A stretch of DNA of 64,000 bases from Desulfuromonas sp. AOP6 (GCF_009731355.2 NZ_AP022810.1:2198001-2262000); one strand, 5' to 3'; positions 9,058 to 21,564 are shown, counted from the first letter of the stretch. Notes: generated from the sequence alone by a model not told the origin. Numbers and translations: made by a program.

Positions 9058-9078
9058 GATTTACAAAGCCCTTGTCAA
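9051..9078 (-). promoter_or_regulatory. predicted acnB promoter
   Basis: TTGACA (9073-9078, minus strand) and TATACA (9051-9056) are separated by 16 bases. The promoter would give an acnB leader of about 130 bases. Apart from this promoter and the operator, the 314-base stretch between acnB and the small gene at 9233 shows nothing I recognise. Confidence 0.6.
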
Positions 9079-9232
9079 CGTCCAACTCCGACAGCTGGCG
9101 TTACTTAAAATAGCTCACAACGCAACTCCCTACCATTTTTCCCTTTATTTTGGCCTGTGGTCCAGAATCTCGCAGTGCGACACATTCTGTCACGGAAATG
9201 ACCTAGTCTTTATTCAAATAAAGGAGGCCGTC

Positions 9233-9436
9233 ATGTTTGAAATACTCATGCTCATCGGTTTTTTTTCAGCGGTTTTGAGCACATTGATCAGTCATTCGCC
9301 CAAACAAGATCCCTTCGCTCAGAGGCCTGTGCGACCAAAAAAACAAAAAGCTCGTTCTCGAAAAAAGGCGAAAACTTCAAATCCACCCAACGCCGAAACA
9401 ATATTCCGACCACGTTTAAAAAAGGTGGCCTATTAA
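9233..9436 (+). CDS. small membrane-anchored basic protein, unknown
   Basis: A 67-residue protein supported by an excellent ribosome-binding site (AAAGGAGG, six bases before the ATG) and by a strong terminator just after its stop. Residues 2-19 (FEILMLIGFFSAVLSTLI) form one hydrophobic segment. The remainder is very basic (RPKKQKARSRKKAKT) and low in complexity. I recognise no family. It sits between acnB and korC on the opposite strand to both. It may be a single-pass inner-membrane peptide with a cationic cytoplasmic tail. Coding status is likely but not certain, because no homologue could be searched. Confidence 0.6.
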   Translation: MFEILMLIGFFSAVLSTLISHSPKQDPFAQRPVRPKKQKARSRKKAKTSNPPNAETIFRPRLKKVAY

Positions 9437-9438
9437 AA

Positions 9439-9475
9439 AAAAACGCCCGGAGGCATAAAGCCCCCGGGCGTTTTT
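9439..9475. terminator. bidirectional Rho-independent terminator
   Basis: AAAAACGCCCGG pairs with CCGGGCGTTTTT, with A and T runs outside the GC stem. It lies between the small plus-strand gene and the end of korC and can stop transcription from both sides. Confidence 0.8.
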
Positions 9476-9495
9476 AATGGGACAACAGCAAGAAT

Positions 9496-10044
9496 CTACT
9501 TCATGAGATCTTTGACTTTTTCATAGCCGAGAGCATAGGCTTTCTTGTTCAGATCAAGAAAAGCTTCAGGCACGCGAGCCAGAACAGCCTTTTCGCCGGC
9601 CTCGCGAGAGACCGCTCCCGTCAGGGCAATCATGGCACCAAGAGCCACCACGTTGGCGACGATTTCACGACCAAGATCCTCTTTGGCAGTGCGGGTAATG
9701 GGGAATTTGTAAATCTTGAAGTCCCCTTGGGGCTCGTTTTTAACAAAGTCCGAGTCGAGCAGCAGAACTCCGCCAGGCTTGATGCCATTGGCGTACTTGT
9801 CGGCAGACTCCTGCGTCATGGCCAGGCAGGCGTCGACAATGGTAGCCTTGGGGTAGTCAATGGGTCCGTCGGAGATAATAACCTCGGACTTGGAAGCGCC
9901 ACCACGGGCTTCCGGACCGTAGCTCTGGGACTGAACGGCGTGCTTGCCTTCGATGATGGAGGCCGCTTCAGCCAGAATGATACCGGCGGTGATCAGCCCC
10001 TGACCACCGGCGCCGGAAAATCGAATTTCAAATCTTTCAGACAT
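9496..10044 (-). CDS. korC: 2-oxoglutarate:ferredoxin oxidoreductase, gamma subunit
   Basis: A 182-residue gamma subunit of a 2-oxoacid:ferredoxin oxidoreductase. The GAGGQG motif (residues 11-16) and QSYGPEARGG are characteristic of this subunit and contribute to the CoA/TPP interface. AAGGAG precedes the ATG at 10044. It is the last gene of korDABC, 27 bases behind korB. The complex decarboxylates 2-oxoglutarate to succinyl-CoA while reducing ferredoxin, and can run in reverse. Choice of 2-oxoglutarate over other 2-oxoacids is inferred from the TCA-gene context. Confidence 0.9.
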   Translation of the reverse strand: MSERFEIRFSGAGGQGLITAGIILAEAASIIEGKHAVQSQSYGPEARGGASKSEVIISDGPIDYPKATIVDACLAMTQESADKYANGIKPGGVLLLDSDFVKNEPQGDFKIYKFPITRTAKEDLGREIVANVVALGAMIALTGAVSREAGEKAVLARVPEAFLDLNKKAYALGYEKVKDLMK

Positions 10045-10071
10045 CGATCCTTCTCCTTATTCGCTGGATAA

Positions 10072-10887
10072 TCAGGCGCCCTGCGCCTTGGCGATAACCT
10101 GGGCATACTGCTCGCAGTACTCGGGCTTTTCTTCTTTGTAGAGAACGCCGGTGAGTACTTTCCCTTCAAGCTGCTCCGCCGTCATCTTGCTGGCGGCCGC
10201 CACGGGAACGGCAATATCCTTGAGACGCTTCATCATATCGACGACGCTGCGGAATTTATTGCGGCGACCATAGGTAGTGGGGCAATCGTCGAGCACTTCG
10301 ATAACGGCCATCCCCTTATGCTTGATGCCTTCAGCGATCAGCTTGTCAATCTGGGTAGCATGAAAAGCGGTGGTACGGGCCACAAAGGTCGCACCAGCGC
10401 CGATAGCCAGTTTGCTGATGTCAAAAGTCGGGTCAGGGTTACCATAGACCGTAGTAGAAGCCTTGGCACCGGTCGGGGTGCAGGGAGAAAACTGGCCACC
10501 GGTCATGCCGTAAATGCTGTTGTTGAAAATGACATAGGTCATGTCGATATTACGGCGGCAGGCATGGATGAAGTGGTTCCCGCCGATGGCAGTACCATCG
10601 CCGTCACCGCCGACACAAATTACATTCATCTCAGGTTTGGCCATTTTAACGCCGGTAGCAAAGGCGGCAGCACGGCCGTGAGCGGTGTGCAAGGTGTTGA
10701 AGTCCACATAACCGGGGAGACGGCTGGCACAGCCAATACCGGAAACGATAGCGGTATTGTTCTTGTCGAGACCGCAAATGTCGATGGCCCGGATCAGGCC
10801 CTTCATGGCAATCCCGTGGCCGCAGCCGGGGCACCAGATGTGGGGCAATTTACCGGGGCGCAGATATTTATCGTAATCGAAAGCCAT
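10072..10887 (-). CDS. korB: 2-oxoglutarate:ferredoxin oxidoreductase, beta subunit
   Basis: A 271-residue TPP-binding beta subunit. WCPGCGHG near the N-terminus and GDGDGTAIGGNHF, followed by NNSIYGMTGGQ, form the TPP/Mg2+ signature. The ATG at 10887 is chosen because AAGGAGG ends nine bases before it; the ribosome-binding site lies inside the end of korA, and only one base separates the korA stop from this start. That arrangement favours coupled, stoichiometric translation of the alpha and beta subunits. The role is the same reaction as korA and korC. Confidence 0.93.
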   Translation of the reverse strand: MAFDYDKYLRPGKLPHIWCPGCGHGIAMKGLIRAIDICGLDKNNTAIVSGIGCASRLPGYVDFNTLHTAHGRAAAFATGVKMAKPEMNVICVGGDGDGTAIGGNHFIHACRRNIDMTYVIFNNSIYGMTGGQFSPCTPTGAKASTTVYGNPDPTFDISKLAIGAGATFVARTTAFHATQIDKLIAEGIKHKGMAVIEVLDDCPTTYGRRNKFRSVVDMMKRLKDIAVPVAAASKMTAEQLEGKVLTGVLYKEEKPEYCEQYAQVIAKAQGA

Positions 10888-10888
10888 G

Positions 10889-12022
10889 TTACTTAACCTC
10901 CTTGACTTTATCAATGATCTGGCCGGGGTTGATCGGCTCGCCGTCGACGCGACCTAGAAACCCAATCTCACAGGCCCCTTTGGCAACGCGCTCGACCTCA
11001 AGCACCATCTGGCCGAGGTTCATTTCAGGAACAATGATGGCTTTGGCCTGTTTGGCCAGCGCGGCAACCCGTTTTTCGGGGAAAGGCCACAAGGTTATGG
11101 GACGGAAGAGACCGGCCTTGATACCTTCCTTGCGCAGTTCGTTGACAGCGTAACGAGCCGAACGGCTGGTAGAGCCATAGGCGAAGATAACAATTTCTGC
11201 GTCTTCAGTCAGGTACTCTTCGTTCTTCTCGATGTCGGCCTGAGCCGCATCAACCTTGCGGATCTGGCGACGCTGCTCGTCATCCACCAGGCTGGCCTTA
11301 GTGGTCGGGAAGCCGTCCTGGGCTTTGTTCAGACCGGTAACATGGAAGCGATATCCTGTACCGAAAGCTGCCAAGGGAGGCACGTCACCGAAAGAGGTGT
11401 CAAAAGGCTTGTACTCCTCGGGGGGTACAGTCGGGCCCTGACGGTCAATCACTTCGAGATCACCCGGCTCGGGGAACTCGATACGCTCGCGGCTGTGGCC
11501 GACGATTTCGTCAAAGAGCACCTGCACAGGCATGCGGTATTTCTCGGCGAGATTGAAAGCCCGCACCGTCTCCGAGAAGATCTCCTGGCAGGAAGCAGGC
11601 ACCAGAGCAATGGCGGCATGGTCGCCGTGGGTACCCCATTTGGCCTGCTGAACATCAGACTGTCCGGGACCAGTCGGCATACCCGTGGAAGGACCACCGC
11701 GCATAACGTTGATGATGACACAGGGCACCTCGGCGATGCAGGCATAGCCGATGAGTTCCTGTTTCAAGGATACGCCGGGACCAGAAGTCGCGGTCAGGAC
11801 CTTGGCCCCAGTGAGGGAAGCGCCGATAACCGAGGCCATAGCCGCGATTTCGTCTTCCATTTGGATAAATTTCCCTCCGACCTTGGGAAGTTCAACAGAC
11901 ATGACTTCCGCAACCTCGGTAGAGGGGGTGATGGGGTAGCCGCCGAAGAATTTGCAACCGGCGTACAGAGCGCCTAGTGCACAAGCTTCGTTCCCCTGCA
12001 ACAGAGCAACTTTCTTAGCCAC
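10889..12022 (-). CDS. korA: 2-oxoglutarate:ferredoxin oxidoreductase, alpha subunit
   Basis: A 377-residue alpha subunit with the pyrimidine-binding domain of TPP enzymes (GYPITPSTEVAE, QMEDEIAAMASVIGAS, TSGPGVSLKQE, RGGPSTGMPT). It starts with GTG at 12022, after AGGAGGT. Starting at the upstream in-frame codon would add 25 residues unlike the family. It follows the small ferredoxin subunit gene by 26 bases. All four Kor subunits are separate polypeptides here, as is usual in Geobacter-like bacteria. Confidence 0.93.
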   Translation of the reverse strand: MAKKVALLQGNEACALGALYAGCKFFGGYPITPSTEVAEVMSVELPKVGGKFIQMEDEIAAMASVIGASLTGAKVLTATSGPGVSLKQELIGYACIAEVPCVIINVMRGGPSTGMPTGPGQSDVQQAKWGTHGDHAAIALVPASCQEIFSETVRAFNLAEKYRMPVQVLFDEIVGHSRERIEFPEPGDLEVIDRQGPTVPPEEYKPFDTSFGDVPPLAAFGTGYRFHVTGLNKAQDGFPTTKASLVDDEQRRQIRKVDAAQADIEKNEEYLTEDAEIVIFAYGSTSRSARYAVNELRKEGIKAGLFRPITLWPFPEKRVAALAKQAKAIIVPEMNLGQMVLEVERVAKGACEIGFLGRVDGEPINPGQIIDKVKEVK

Positions 12023-12048
12023 GTTAACCGACCTCCTAAAATTTGAAA

Positions 12049-12240
12049 TTAATCTTTGAAGACTTTGATAGCAAAGTCGGGGCACCGCAATTCGCACTGC
12101 ATGCAGGCGATGCAGGCCTCGGGCTTGGCAACCTTCACCAGAAAGGCATCCATTTCCAGGACCTTAGTGGGGCAGAACTCCACACAGATGCTGCACCCTT
12201 TGCAGTACCTTTCGATCACTTCCACTCTCGGACTGCTCAT
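12049..12240 (-). CDS. korD: 2-oxoglutarate:ferredoxin oxidoreductase, delta (ferredoxin-like) subunit
   Basis: A 63-residue protein carrying two 4Fe-4S motifs (CKGCSICVEFCP and CIACMQCELRCP), the electron-transfer subunit of the Kor complex. The ATG at 12240 has AAAGGAG ten bases upstream; an in-frame extension further up has no such site and lacks the family's compact N-terminus. It is the first gene of korDABC, behind a leader of about 170 bases and the promoter at 12418-12445. Confidence 0.92.
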   Translation of the reverse strand: MSSPRVEVIERYCKGCSICVEFCPTKVLEMDAFLVKVAKPEACIACMQCELRCPDFAIKVFKD

Positions 12241-12415
12241 TACCGCTTTTCTCCTTTGCGAGTTTTTACCGCGCATAACGCGGCCGGACAAAACGTTACC
12301 AGAATCTACAATGCCCTGAAATTGGATCAGGGACAAACCCACTGGATCATAATTCTTGAGAAATAATTTTAACTAGCAAAAGCAGGCAAACACTGTTTCC
12401 ACCCCAAAAACCGGT

Positions 12416-12430
12416 GCAGTATACACATTT
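12416..12430 (-). promoter_or_regulatory. possible TCA operator, kor copy (divergent form)
   Basis: The minus strand reads AAATGTGTATACTGC. It shares GTGTATAC with the icd site and TGTGTATAC as a core, but diverges from the acnB/icd copies after that. Like them, it lies on the predicted -10 box. Support is weaker than for the other two. Confidence 0.4.
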
Positions 12431-12445
12431 TATCCAATAATTCAA
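12418..12445 (-). promoter_or_regulatory. predicted korDABC promoter
   Basis: TTGAAT (12440-12445, minus strand) and TATACT (12418-12423) have 16-base spacing and a TG one base upstream of the -10. It begins three bases after the mdh terminator hairpin. Confidence 0.5.
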
Positions 12446-12447
12446 AT

Positions 12448-12485
12448 GCAAAAGAAGGGCAATGTTGCCATTGCCCTTCTTTTGC
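12448..12485 (-). terminator. Rho-independent terminator of mdh
   Basis: GCAAAAGAAGGGCAAT pairs perfectly with ATTGCCCTTCTTTTGC around a 6-base loop. The T-rich side lies downstream in the minus direction, 20 bases after the mdh stop. Confidence 0.8.
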
Positions 12486-12505
12486 AACAATCACTGGAAC
12501 TTGGA

Positions 12506-13528
<1,023 letters not shown>

Positions 13529-13535
13529 CTATGAA

Positions 13536-15776
<2,241 letters not shown>

Positions 15777-15934
15777 TTAGTTTTTATGCCAACATCGCCA
15801 GAGGATCACCAATATCGGCAGAATCAATCCGATCTCAAATTATCCATCAGGACACTCGACCGGCACCTGCACACAAACCCCTGGCACAACAAACAGTTAA
15901 CGAGTTGGACTGGATAAAACCTCCAGTCAATCGT

Positions 15935-15949
15935 GTATACAGTATGCAA
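15935..15949 (+). promoter_or_regulatory. putative TCA operator, icd copy
   Basis: GTATACAGTATGCAA, identical to the acnB copy but in the opposite orientation relative to its gene, as a near-palindromic operator allows. The site spans the predicted icd -10 box. Confidence 0.6.
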
Positions 15950-15967
15950 AAGACCGGGGAGTGTCAA
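15939..15967 (-). promoter_or_regulatory. predicted icd promoter
   Basis: A perfect TTGACA (15962-15967, minus strand) and TACTGT (15939-15944) are spaced by 17 bases. The leader would be about 165 bases long, and I see no riboswitch-like structure in it. Confidence 0.6.
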
Positions 15968-15986
15968 GAAAAAACATGTCGTTTAT

Positions 15987-16005
15987 TGGGGCCCTTAAGG
16001 CCCCA
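15987..16005 (-). repeat. hairpin after the LysM lipoprotein gene
   Basis: TGGGGCC-CTTAA-GGCCCCA. It lies 26 bases past the LysM gene stop and has a strong stem but no U-run, so it is a weak terminator candidate. Confidence 0.45.
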
Positions 16006-16030
16006 CAAAGCCCATTTTTACAACAGAAAA

Positions 16031-16738
16031 TCACTCAACTAAGCCCCTGTCTTTCAGCATGATGTCTACCGGGAATATATCAGATCGTCTGGCTTTTTCC
16101 CTCGCCTCATCCATTTGCTCGGCACTGAGATCCCTGGGAATGCTCAAAACCTGCCCAGGATAGATTTGGCGAGGATCCTTGATCTGGTCCCGGTTGGCTT
16201 TGTAAAGAAGAGGCCATAAAAGACTGTCGGCATAAACCTCCCCTTTCGCCGCTATAGACCAGAGGTTTTCGCCTCCCACAACGGTATAGTGTGGCGCCAG
16301 CGTCGGTGCCATTACTGTGGAATCCTTGCCGGAGACATCTCCCGCAGTGGGAGAATCCGACACCTTGGCCGCTGGTGGCTTAGAGGGTTTTTTTTTCGCG
16401 GGAGTGTTTACTGGCTGGGAACTCTTGTCGACGGACTGAGCGGCTTCCAGCTCGCGGAGACGGGCCGCCTCGTCGAGAGATCGGGATATCGCCCTGCGGG
16501 CATGGGCATGGGCCAAAGGAAGAATATGGCGAGCTTGCCGGTAGTCACCGTCATGAATGTATTTCTCCGCATCGGACAAGGCGGTACTGGCCGAGCGGTA
16601 TTCAAGGGGTGCAAGCTGCGGCGCCCCCACAGCATACGCCTGAGCAACGGATTCTCTGGCCACCTGAAGCTCCTGCCGGGGGAGTGAAGCACACCCCCCC
16701 AACAGAAACAGAAGCGTAAACACCAAAAACTTGTACAT
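16031..16738 (-). CDS. LysM-domain lipoprotein (DUF4398-like N-terminus)
   Basis: A 235-residue predicted lipoprotein with signal sequence MYKFLVFTLLFLLGGC, where the lipidated Cys is residue 16. A helical segment of about 80 residues (LEYRSASTALSDAEKYIHDG...ARRAISR) resembles DUF4398. A Pro/Lys/Ala-rich linker follows, then one LysM repeat (HYTVVGGENLWSIAAKGEVYAD...YPGQVLSIP) for binding peptidoglycan. The likely location is the inner leaflet of the outer membrane, facing the wall. AGGAAGG lies rather far (about 12 bases) from the ATG. It follows aspS by 78 bases on the same strand. Its exact role is unknown. Confidence 0.85.
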   Translation of the reverse strand: MYKFLVFTLLFLLGGCASLPRQELQVARESVAQAYAVGAPQLAPLEYRSASTALSDAEKYIHDGDYRQARHILPLAHAHARRAISRSLDEAARLRELEAAQSVDKSSQPVNTPAKKKPSKPPAAKVSDSPTAGDVSGKDSTVMAPTLAPHYTVVGGENLWSIAAKGEVYADSLLWPLLYKANRDQIKDPRQIYPGQVLSIPRDLSAEQMDEAREKARRSDIFPVDIMLKDRGLVE

Positions 16739-16816
16739 TTATTAAAAAACCTTCCTCACCCGAGAAATCAGAAGAGGATCACGCCGTCGCGAACAAACAG
16801 AGTACTGGGCGGTAGA

Positions 16817-18604
16817 CTATTTAGGGCGTGTTGCCAGGCGGATCGAGAGCTCCCGAAGCTGTTTTTCGTCTACCAGATTAGGCGCCTCAGACATCAGACA
16901 GGTTGCTTTCTGCGTCTTCGGGAAAGCGATTACGTCCCGGATCGAATCGGATCCGGTCAGAATCATGACAAGACGGTCCAGCCCGAAGGCGATTCCTCCG
17001 TGGGGAGGTGCGCCGAATTCGAGAGCGTCGAGCAGAAAGCCGAACTTCTCCCGGGCCTCTTCAAGCCCGATTCCCATGAGATCGAACATCTTGCTCTGGA
17101 TGGCCTGATCATGGATACGGATACTGCCACCACCGATCTCCGACCCATTGAGCACCAGGTCGTAGGCCTTGGCTCTGACCTTGCCGGGATCCCCATCGAG
17201 CATGGGCATATCTTCGTCCATTGGCGCCGTGAAGGGATGGTGCACAGCAACATGTCTCCGTGCCTCACCGTCCCACTCGAGGAGAGGGAAATCCGTGATC
17301 CATACGAACTTGAAATCGTTCTTGCTGGTCAGGCCAAGCTTGTGACCCAGGTGTCCACGCAGCCGGCCCAGCGCCTCGTTAGAGACCCGGTAGCTGTCGG
17401 CGACGAACAGCAGAAGGTCGCCAACCTGGGCATCCAGAACGCGATTGAGCGCGGCAAGTTCCTGCTCTGTAAAAAACTTGGCAATAGGAGACTGCCACCC
17501 TTCCTCAGTAACCTTGACGTAGGCGAGACCTTTGGCTCCATAGATTTTGGCAAACTCCGTGAGATCGTCAATCTCCTTGCGGGAGAAGGAGGCACACCCT
17601 TTGACGTTAAGTGCTTTGACGATCCCCCCCCCTTTGACCACTTCGGCAAAGACTTTAAAACCGGAATCCTTGACCAGGTTGGAAATCTCCACCAACTCCA
17701 GATCAAAGCGCAGATCAGGATTATCCACCCCGTAGCGCGCCAAGGCTTCTGCATAGGTCATGCGAGGCATGGGCAGGACCACTTCCACACCAATAGCCGC
17801 GCGGAAAACTTCGGCAATCATCCCTTCCATGATGGCAATCACGTCATCGCGATTGACAAAACTCATCTCGCAGTCGATCTGGGTGAACTCCGGTTGACGA
17901 TCAGCCCTCAAGTCTTCATCACGGAAACATTTGACAATCTGGCAATAGCGATCATAGCCGGAGACCATGAGGAGCTGTTTAAACAGCTGGGGAGACTGGG
18001 GCAACGCATAGAAAGTGCCTGGATTGACACGGCTGGGGACCAGATAATCGCGAGCGCCCTCGGGGGTGCTTTTGGTCAGCACCGGGGTTTCTATTTCGAG
18101 AAAGCCCTGATTGTCGAGATAGGTGCGGACCGTACGGGCGACGCGATGCCGCAGCATGAGATTGCTCTGAATCCCTGGGCGCCGCAGATCCAGATAGCGG
18201 TGCTTGAGGCGGATATTCTCGGCTACATCGGCATATTCGTCGATCATGAAGGGGGGGGTTTTGGCCGTGTTGAGAACGCGCAGTTCACGAACCTCCACCT
18301 CAACTTCCCCGGTGAACATCTTAGGGTTGACCGTTCCTTCTGGCCGTGGGGAAACGACCCCGCGCACAGCAACGACATATTCATTGCGAACCCGGTCGGC
18401 TTTAACATGTGCTTCGGGATCTCGATCGGGGTCGAGAGCCAACTGAACGATTCCTTCCCGATCCCGGAGATCAATAAAAATAAGACCCCCATGGTCGCGG
18501 CGCCTCTGCACCCATCCCATGAGACAAACGTCCTTGCCGATATCTGCAGCGGTAACACGTCCGCAATAATGGCTTCTTTTCCAGTCACCAAGAATGTCGT
18601 TCAC
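16817..18604 (-). CDS. aspS: aspartyl-tRNA synthetase
   Basis: A 595-residue class II synthetase charging tRNA-Asp. It starts with GTG at 18604 ([15 protein letters not shown]), preceded by TTGGAGG. Order: anticodon-binding OB fold ([21 protein letters not shown]), catalytic core with motif 2 ([18 protein letters not shown]), the bacterial GAD insertion, then motif 3 ([11 protein letters not shown]). Its length is typical of bacterial AspRS. Whether it also charges tRNA-Asn depends on gatCAB and asnS, which are not in the window. It lies 62 bases behind hisS and is likely cotranscribed. Confidence 0.96.
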   Translation of the reverse strand: MNDILGDWKRSHYCGRVTAADIGKDVCLMGWVQRRRDHGGLIFIDLRDREGIVQLALDPDRDPEAHVKADRVRNEYVVAVRGVVSPRPEGTVNPKMFTGEVEVEVRELRVLNTAKTPPFMIDEYADVAENIRLKHRYLDLRRPGIQSNLMLRHRVARTVRTYLDNQGFLEIETPVLTKSTPEGARDYLVPSRVNPGTFYALPQSPQLFKQLLMVSGYDRYCQIVKCFRDEDLRADRQPEFTQIDCEMSFVNRDDVIAIMEGMIAEVFRAAIGVEVVLPMPRMTYAEALARYGVDNPDLRFDLELVEISNLVKDSGFKVFAEVVKGGGIVKALNVKGCASFSRKEIDDLTEFAKIYGAKGLAYVKVTEEGWQSPIAKFFTEQELAALNRVLDAQVGDLLLFVADSYRVSNEALGRLRGHLGHKLGLTSKNDFKFVWITDFPLLEWDGEARRHVAVHHPFTAPMDEDMPMLDGDPGKVRAKAYDLVLNGSEIGGGSIRIHDQAIQSKMFDLMGIGLEEAREKFGFLLDALEFGAPPHGGIAFGLDRLVMILTGSDSIRDVIAFPKTQKATCLMSEAPNLVDEKQLRELSIRLATRPK

Positions 18605-18666
18605 GCCCTGTCCTCCAAAATGGTTAAATCGACCACCGAACCGTGGCCAAATCAAGCAAAAAGCGA

Positions 18667-19968
18667 TTATACAGAGCCTTTTTGCGTGCCGTCAAGACAA
18701 GATTCCTGGCGCGCGCGGAGCACTCTTTCACGCAGCTCTTCCTCAAGGCGGTCTAAGGCCACCTCTTCCTGGCTAGCGTTATCCATATCCTTGAGCTGGG
18801 CCACTTTCCGGGCCAACTCATCTTCCCCGACAATCACCACGAAACGGGCACCGAGTTTGCCCGCTCGCCGCATCTGCGCCTTGAGGCTCTTGCCGGAAAA
18901 ATCCATCTGCGCATGTACGCCATGACGCTGAAGCGCGGACATAAGAACAAACGCCTTTTGGCTGGCTTCTTCCCCCATGGCCGCCAGAAAGACATCCGCT
19001 CGCGAGGCACGCTCCCGATCTTCACCCTTCATCAGGACCAGTCGCTCCAGCCCCATGGCGAAGCCAATACCGGGCAGAGAGGGTCCTCCCAGGTCAGCGA
19101 TAAGACCGTCATAACGTCCACCGGCAGCCACTGCATTCTGGGAACCGAGGCGGGTGGTAACCATTTCAAAAGTGGTCTTGGTATAGTAGTCGAGCCCGCG
19201 CACCATGCGAGGGTTGATCGTGAAGGGGGTGTTCAGCAAACGCAGGTAACCCTGAACCTGGGAAAAATGATCGTCACAGCCTGAACACAGGTGATCCAAA
19301 ACCGACGGCGCCTGGGCGGTAGCCTCTTTACAGCCGGCGGCCTTACAATCCAAAACGCGCAACGGGTTGGTCTGATAACGCCGTCGGCAATCCTCGCAGA
19401 GCGCCTCAAGGCGCTGCTGCAGGAAGGCCACCAGCGTCTGACGGAACCCGGGACGACACTCCGCACACCCTAAGGAGTTCACCTGCAATTCGACATCGCC
19501 GATGCCGACCTCGTCAAAATAATGGATCAGCATGGCCAGCACCTGAGCGTCAACGCGGGGATCCTCCACGCCAATCACCTCGGCGCCAATCTGATGAAAC
19601 TGACGATAGCGGCCTTTCTGGGGGCGTTCGTAACGGAACATGGGTCCCAGGTAATAGAGTCTGGCTACCGGATCCTGCGCATACATTTTGTGCTCGATGT
19701 AGGAGCGCATGACCGGTGCGGTCCCTTCCGGTCGCAAGGTCAGAGAGTTTCCACTTTTATCGTCGAAGGTGTACATTTCTTTTTCAACGATATCAGTGGT
19801 CTCACCGATGGAGCGGCAGAACAGCTCCGTTTTCTCGACCACCGGAACCCGAATTTCAGCAAAGCCGTAGGCGCCGAAAACTTTTCGGGCACTGCTTTCC
19901 AGAAATTGCCAGGTTTCGACCTCACCCGGCAGAATATCGTTCATTCCCTTAATGCCTGCAATACTCAC
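18667..19968 (-). CDS. hisS: histidyl-tRNA synthetase
   Basis: A 433-residue class II synthetase charging tRNA-His. Motif 2 is [17 protein letters not shown], and the histidine-binding GGRYDGL and the C-terminal anticodon domain (about 335-425) are present. The start is GTG at 19968, with AAGGAA upstream; the only early alternative is the ATG at residue 9, which lacks a better site. It heads the hisS-aspS pair seen in Geobacter-like genomes. A small GC hairpin lies in its leader. Confidence 0.95.
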   Translation of the reverse strand: MSIAGIKGMNDILPGEVETWQFLESSARKVFGAYGFAEIRVPVVEKTELFCRSIGETTDIVEKEMYTFDDKSGNSLTLRPEGTAPVMRSYIEHKMYAQDPVARLYYLGPMFRYERPQKGRYRQFHQIGAEVIGVEDPRVDAQVLAMLIHYFDEVGIGDVELQVNSLGCAECRPGFRQTLVAFLQQRLEALCEDCRRRYQTNPLRVLDCKAAGCKEATAQAPSVLDHLCSGCDDHFSQVQGYLRLLNTPFTINPRMVRGLDYYTKTTFEMVTTRLGSQNAVAAGGRYDGLIADLGGPSLPGIGFAMGLERLVLMKGEDRERASRADVFLAAMGEEASQKAFVLMSALQRHGVHAQMDFSGKSLKAQMRRAGKLGARFVVIVGEDELARKVAQLKDMDNASQEEVALDRLEEELRERVLRARQESCLDGTQKGSV

Positions 19969-20029
19969 GGATCTATTCCTTTTTTAAGCTGTATTTTCTG
20001 CACACAGAACCGGACCGCCACAAGGCCAG

Positions 20030-20048
20030 CTGCGCCATCAAGGCGCAG
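20030..20048 (-). repeat. hairpin in the hisS leader
   Basis: CTGCGCC-ATCAA-GGCGCAG, a 7-bp stem about 60 bases upstream of the hisS GTG, without a U-run. It lacks T-box features. Nothing else is evident in the 196-base gap. Confidence 0.35.
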
Positions 20049-20164
20049 ACCCCCTTCAGGAAGAACAATCGACGGAGATTCCCTGTCATGGAGTAGGAGT
20101 GTAAAACGCAGACGGACGGTGCGGAGACACAAGTCGGCAGAAACAGACGGCGGGAATCCGTTGC

Positions 20165-21535
20165 TCAGGGCCTGATTTCCCAGGCCCCACGAATCACGTT
20201 ACGTGTTTTTTTCCCTTCGTACATCGCCCGGTCTGCCAGATCAACGATACTGTTGCGATCATCGGCATCGTCGGGAAAAATGGCACTCCCCACCGTGGCG
20301 GTCAGGCGACAGTTAATTCCCATCTCCTTGAGAAAAACATTCTCTTCTATGAGCTTGCGAATTCTCTCCGATACCAGGGCCGCCCCCTTGGCATCTGTCT
20401 CAATAAGAAGGGCGGTAAACTCATCTCCGCCGTAGCGAAACAGCGAATCGACCTCGCGAACGGCTTTGTGTAGAAGACTACCGACTTCCTTCAGCGCCGC
20501 ACTGCCGGCCAAATGCCCGTGGGTGTCATTGACTTCTTTGAAGTGGTCGATATCGATAAACACCAGAGCAAACTTAAAACCAAAGCGCTCTGCCCGTCGT
20601 ATCTCCTGCTCAAGCACGATCTGCAGATAACGATAATTGAAAAGTCCGGTAAGATCGTCGATATAAATAAGTTGTTGAACATCCTGATAACGTAATGAGT
20701 TTTCAAAGGCCAGCGCCGCCTGGTCCGACAGGAAGGCCAGATTCTCTTTGGGCAGCGGATGAGTAAGTTCCCCAGCCACCGGGTTGAAGACGACAATGGC
20801 GCCCTTCAACTCCCGGGAAAGAAAAAGAGGAAAAAGGCAGACTTCCTGGACATTGTCGGGCCACTCATCCTGTTTTCCCAGTTCAGAGCCTTTCAAAATG
20901 CGCACCGTTGTCAGGTCCGACAGATGAGCCCGTATGGATGTGGCCAATGAAAGGGCAGGAGACGAATCGACTCCCTCCAACCCAGCAAGACGTAAACGGT
21001 CTCCATCACACAGAAGCATGGCAAAGCCGCGGCCATTGCCAACCTCCTTCAGCAGGGTATTTACCGCTTGGGGTAAAAGCTTGTCTATCTCCAGGTAGGA
21101 CGCGAGGTTCTGGCCCTTCTGATAGAGGCGTATCTGGCTTTTCAGAAGGGTGTTTTCATCCAGAAGGCGGACCTGATCCAGGCAGGAACGAACGACATGC
21201 CGCAGCTCTTCAGGATTGAAAGGCTTGATGAGATAGTCCCGGGCGCCGCCTTTAAGGGCCTTGATAGCGGTCTCCAAGGTGGCATGCCCGGTGACCAGAA
21301 TGACTTCAGGTGGGTTTTCCATGTTGCGAACCAGGTGCAAAACCTCCAGCCCGCTGATATCCGGCATGACCATGTCGGTCAAAAGAATATCGACCCCTCC
21401 ACTGGCGACCCGCTCAAGGGCCGCATTACCGGATGCGTAAGATTCGACGTCGTAACCTTCCTCGCTCAGAAGCTCGGAATACATCCGGCGAAAAAAAAGC
21501 TCGTCGTCAACAACCAGTATTGTGGGTTTTTTCAT
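20165..21535 (-). CDS. PleD-like response regulator diguanylate cyclase
   Basis: A 456-residue protein with an intact receiver domain (D10, D11, phospho-acceptor D54, K in LIKPFN). A GAF-like middle region follows (about 150-280), then a GGDEF domain from about 290 with intact FRYGGDEF. REVD, five residues before GGDEF, is the RxxD inhibitory site, so product feedback by c-di-GMP is expected. It should make c-di-GMP from GTP when phosphorylated. The partner kinase is not adjacent. A promoter with TTGACA lies across the comEC stop codon, so the gene is probably transcribed apart from comEC. Confidence 0.92.
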   Translation of the reverse strand: MKKPTILVVDDELFFRRMYSELLSEEGYDVESYASGNAALERVASGGVDILLTDMVMPDISGLEVLHLVRNMENPPEVILVTGHATLETAIKALKGGARDYLIKPFNPEELRHVVRSCLDQVRLLDENTLLKSQIRLYQKGQNLASYLEIDKLLPQAVNTLLKEVGNGRGFAMLLCDGDRLRLAGLEGVDSSPALSLATSIRAHLSDLTTVRILKGSELGKQDEWPDNVQEVCLFPLFLSRELKGAIVVFNPVAGELTHPLPKENLAFLSDQAALAFENSLRYQDVQQLIYIDDLTGLFNYRYLQIVLEQEIRRAERFGFKFALVFIDIDHFKEVNDTHGHLAGSAALKEVGSLLHKAVREVDSLFRYGGDEFTALLIETDAKGAALVSERIRKLIEENVFLKEMGINCRLTATVGSAIFPDDADDRNSIVDLADRAMYEGKKTRNVIRGAWEIRP

Positions 21536-21564
21536 TCAAAAAGGTCCCCCTTGAGTACAGCCCG

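Noticed and set aside
8807-9232. A 5' extension that would make the 67-residue small gene 209 residues long
   Set aside because: The extension runs antisense through the acnB start. The ATG at 9233 has the strong ribosome-binding site and begins the hydrophobic segment.
17000-18925. A 641-codon open frame opposite aspS
   Set aside because: Antisense to AspS, extends into hisS, and shows no motif or ribosome-binding site.
20030-20048. A T-box or attenuator in the hisS leader
   Set aside because: Only a short hairpin is present. There is no T-box sequence, specifier loop, His-codon run or U-run terminator.
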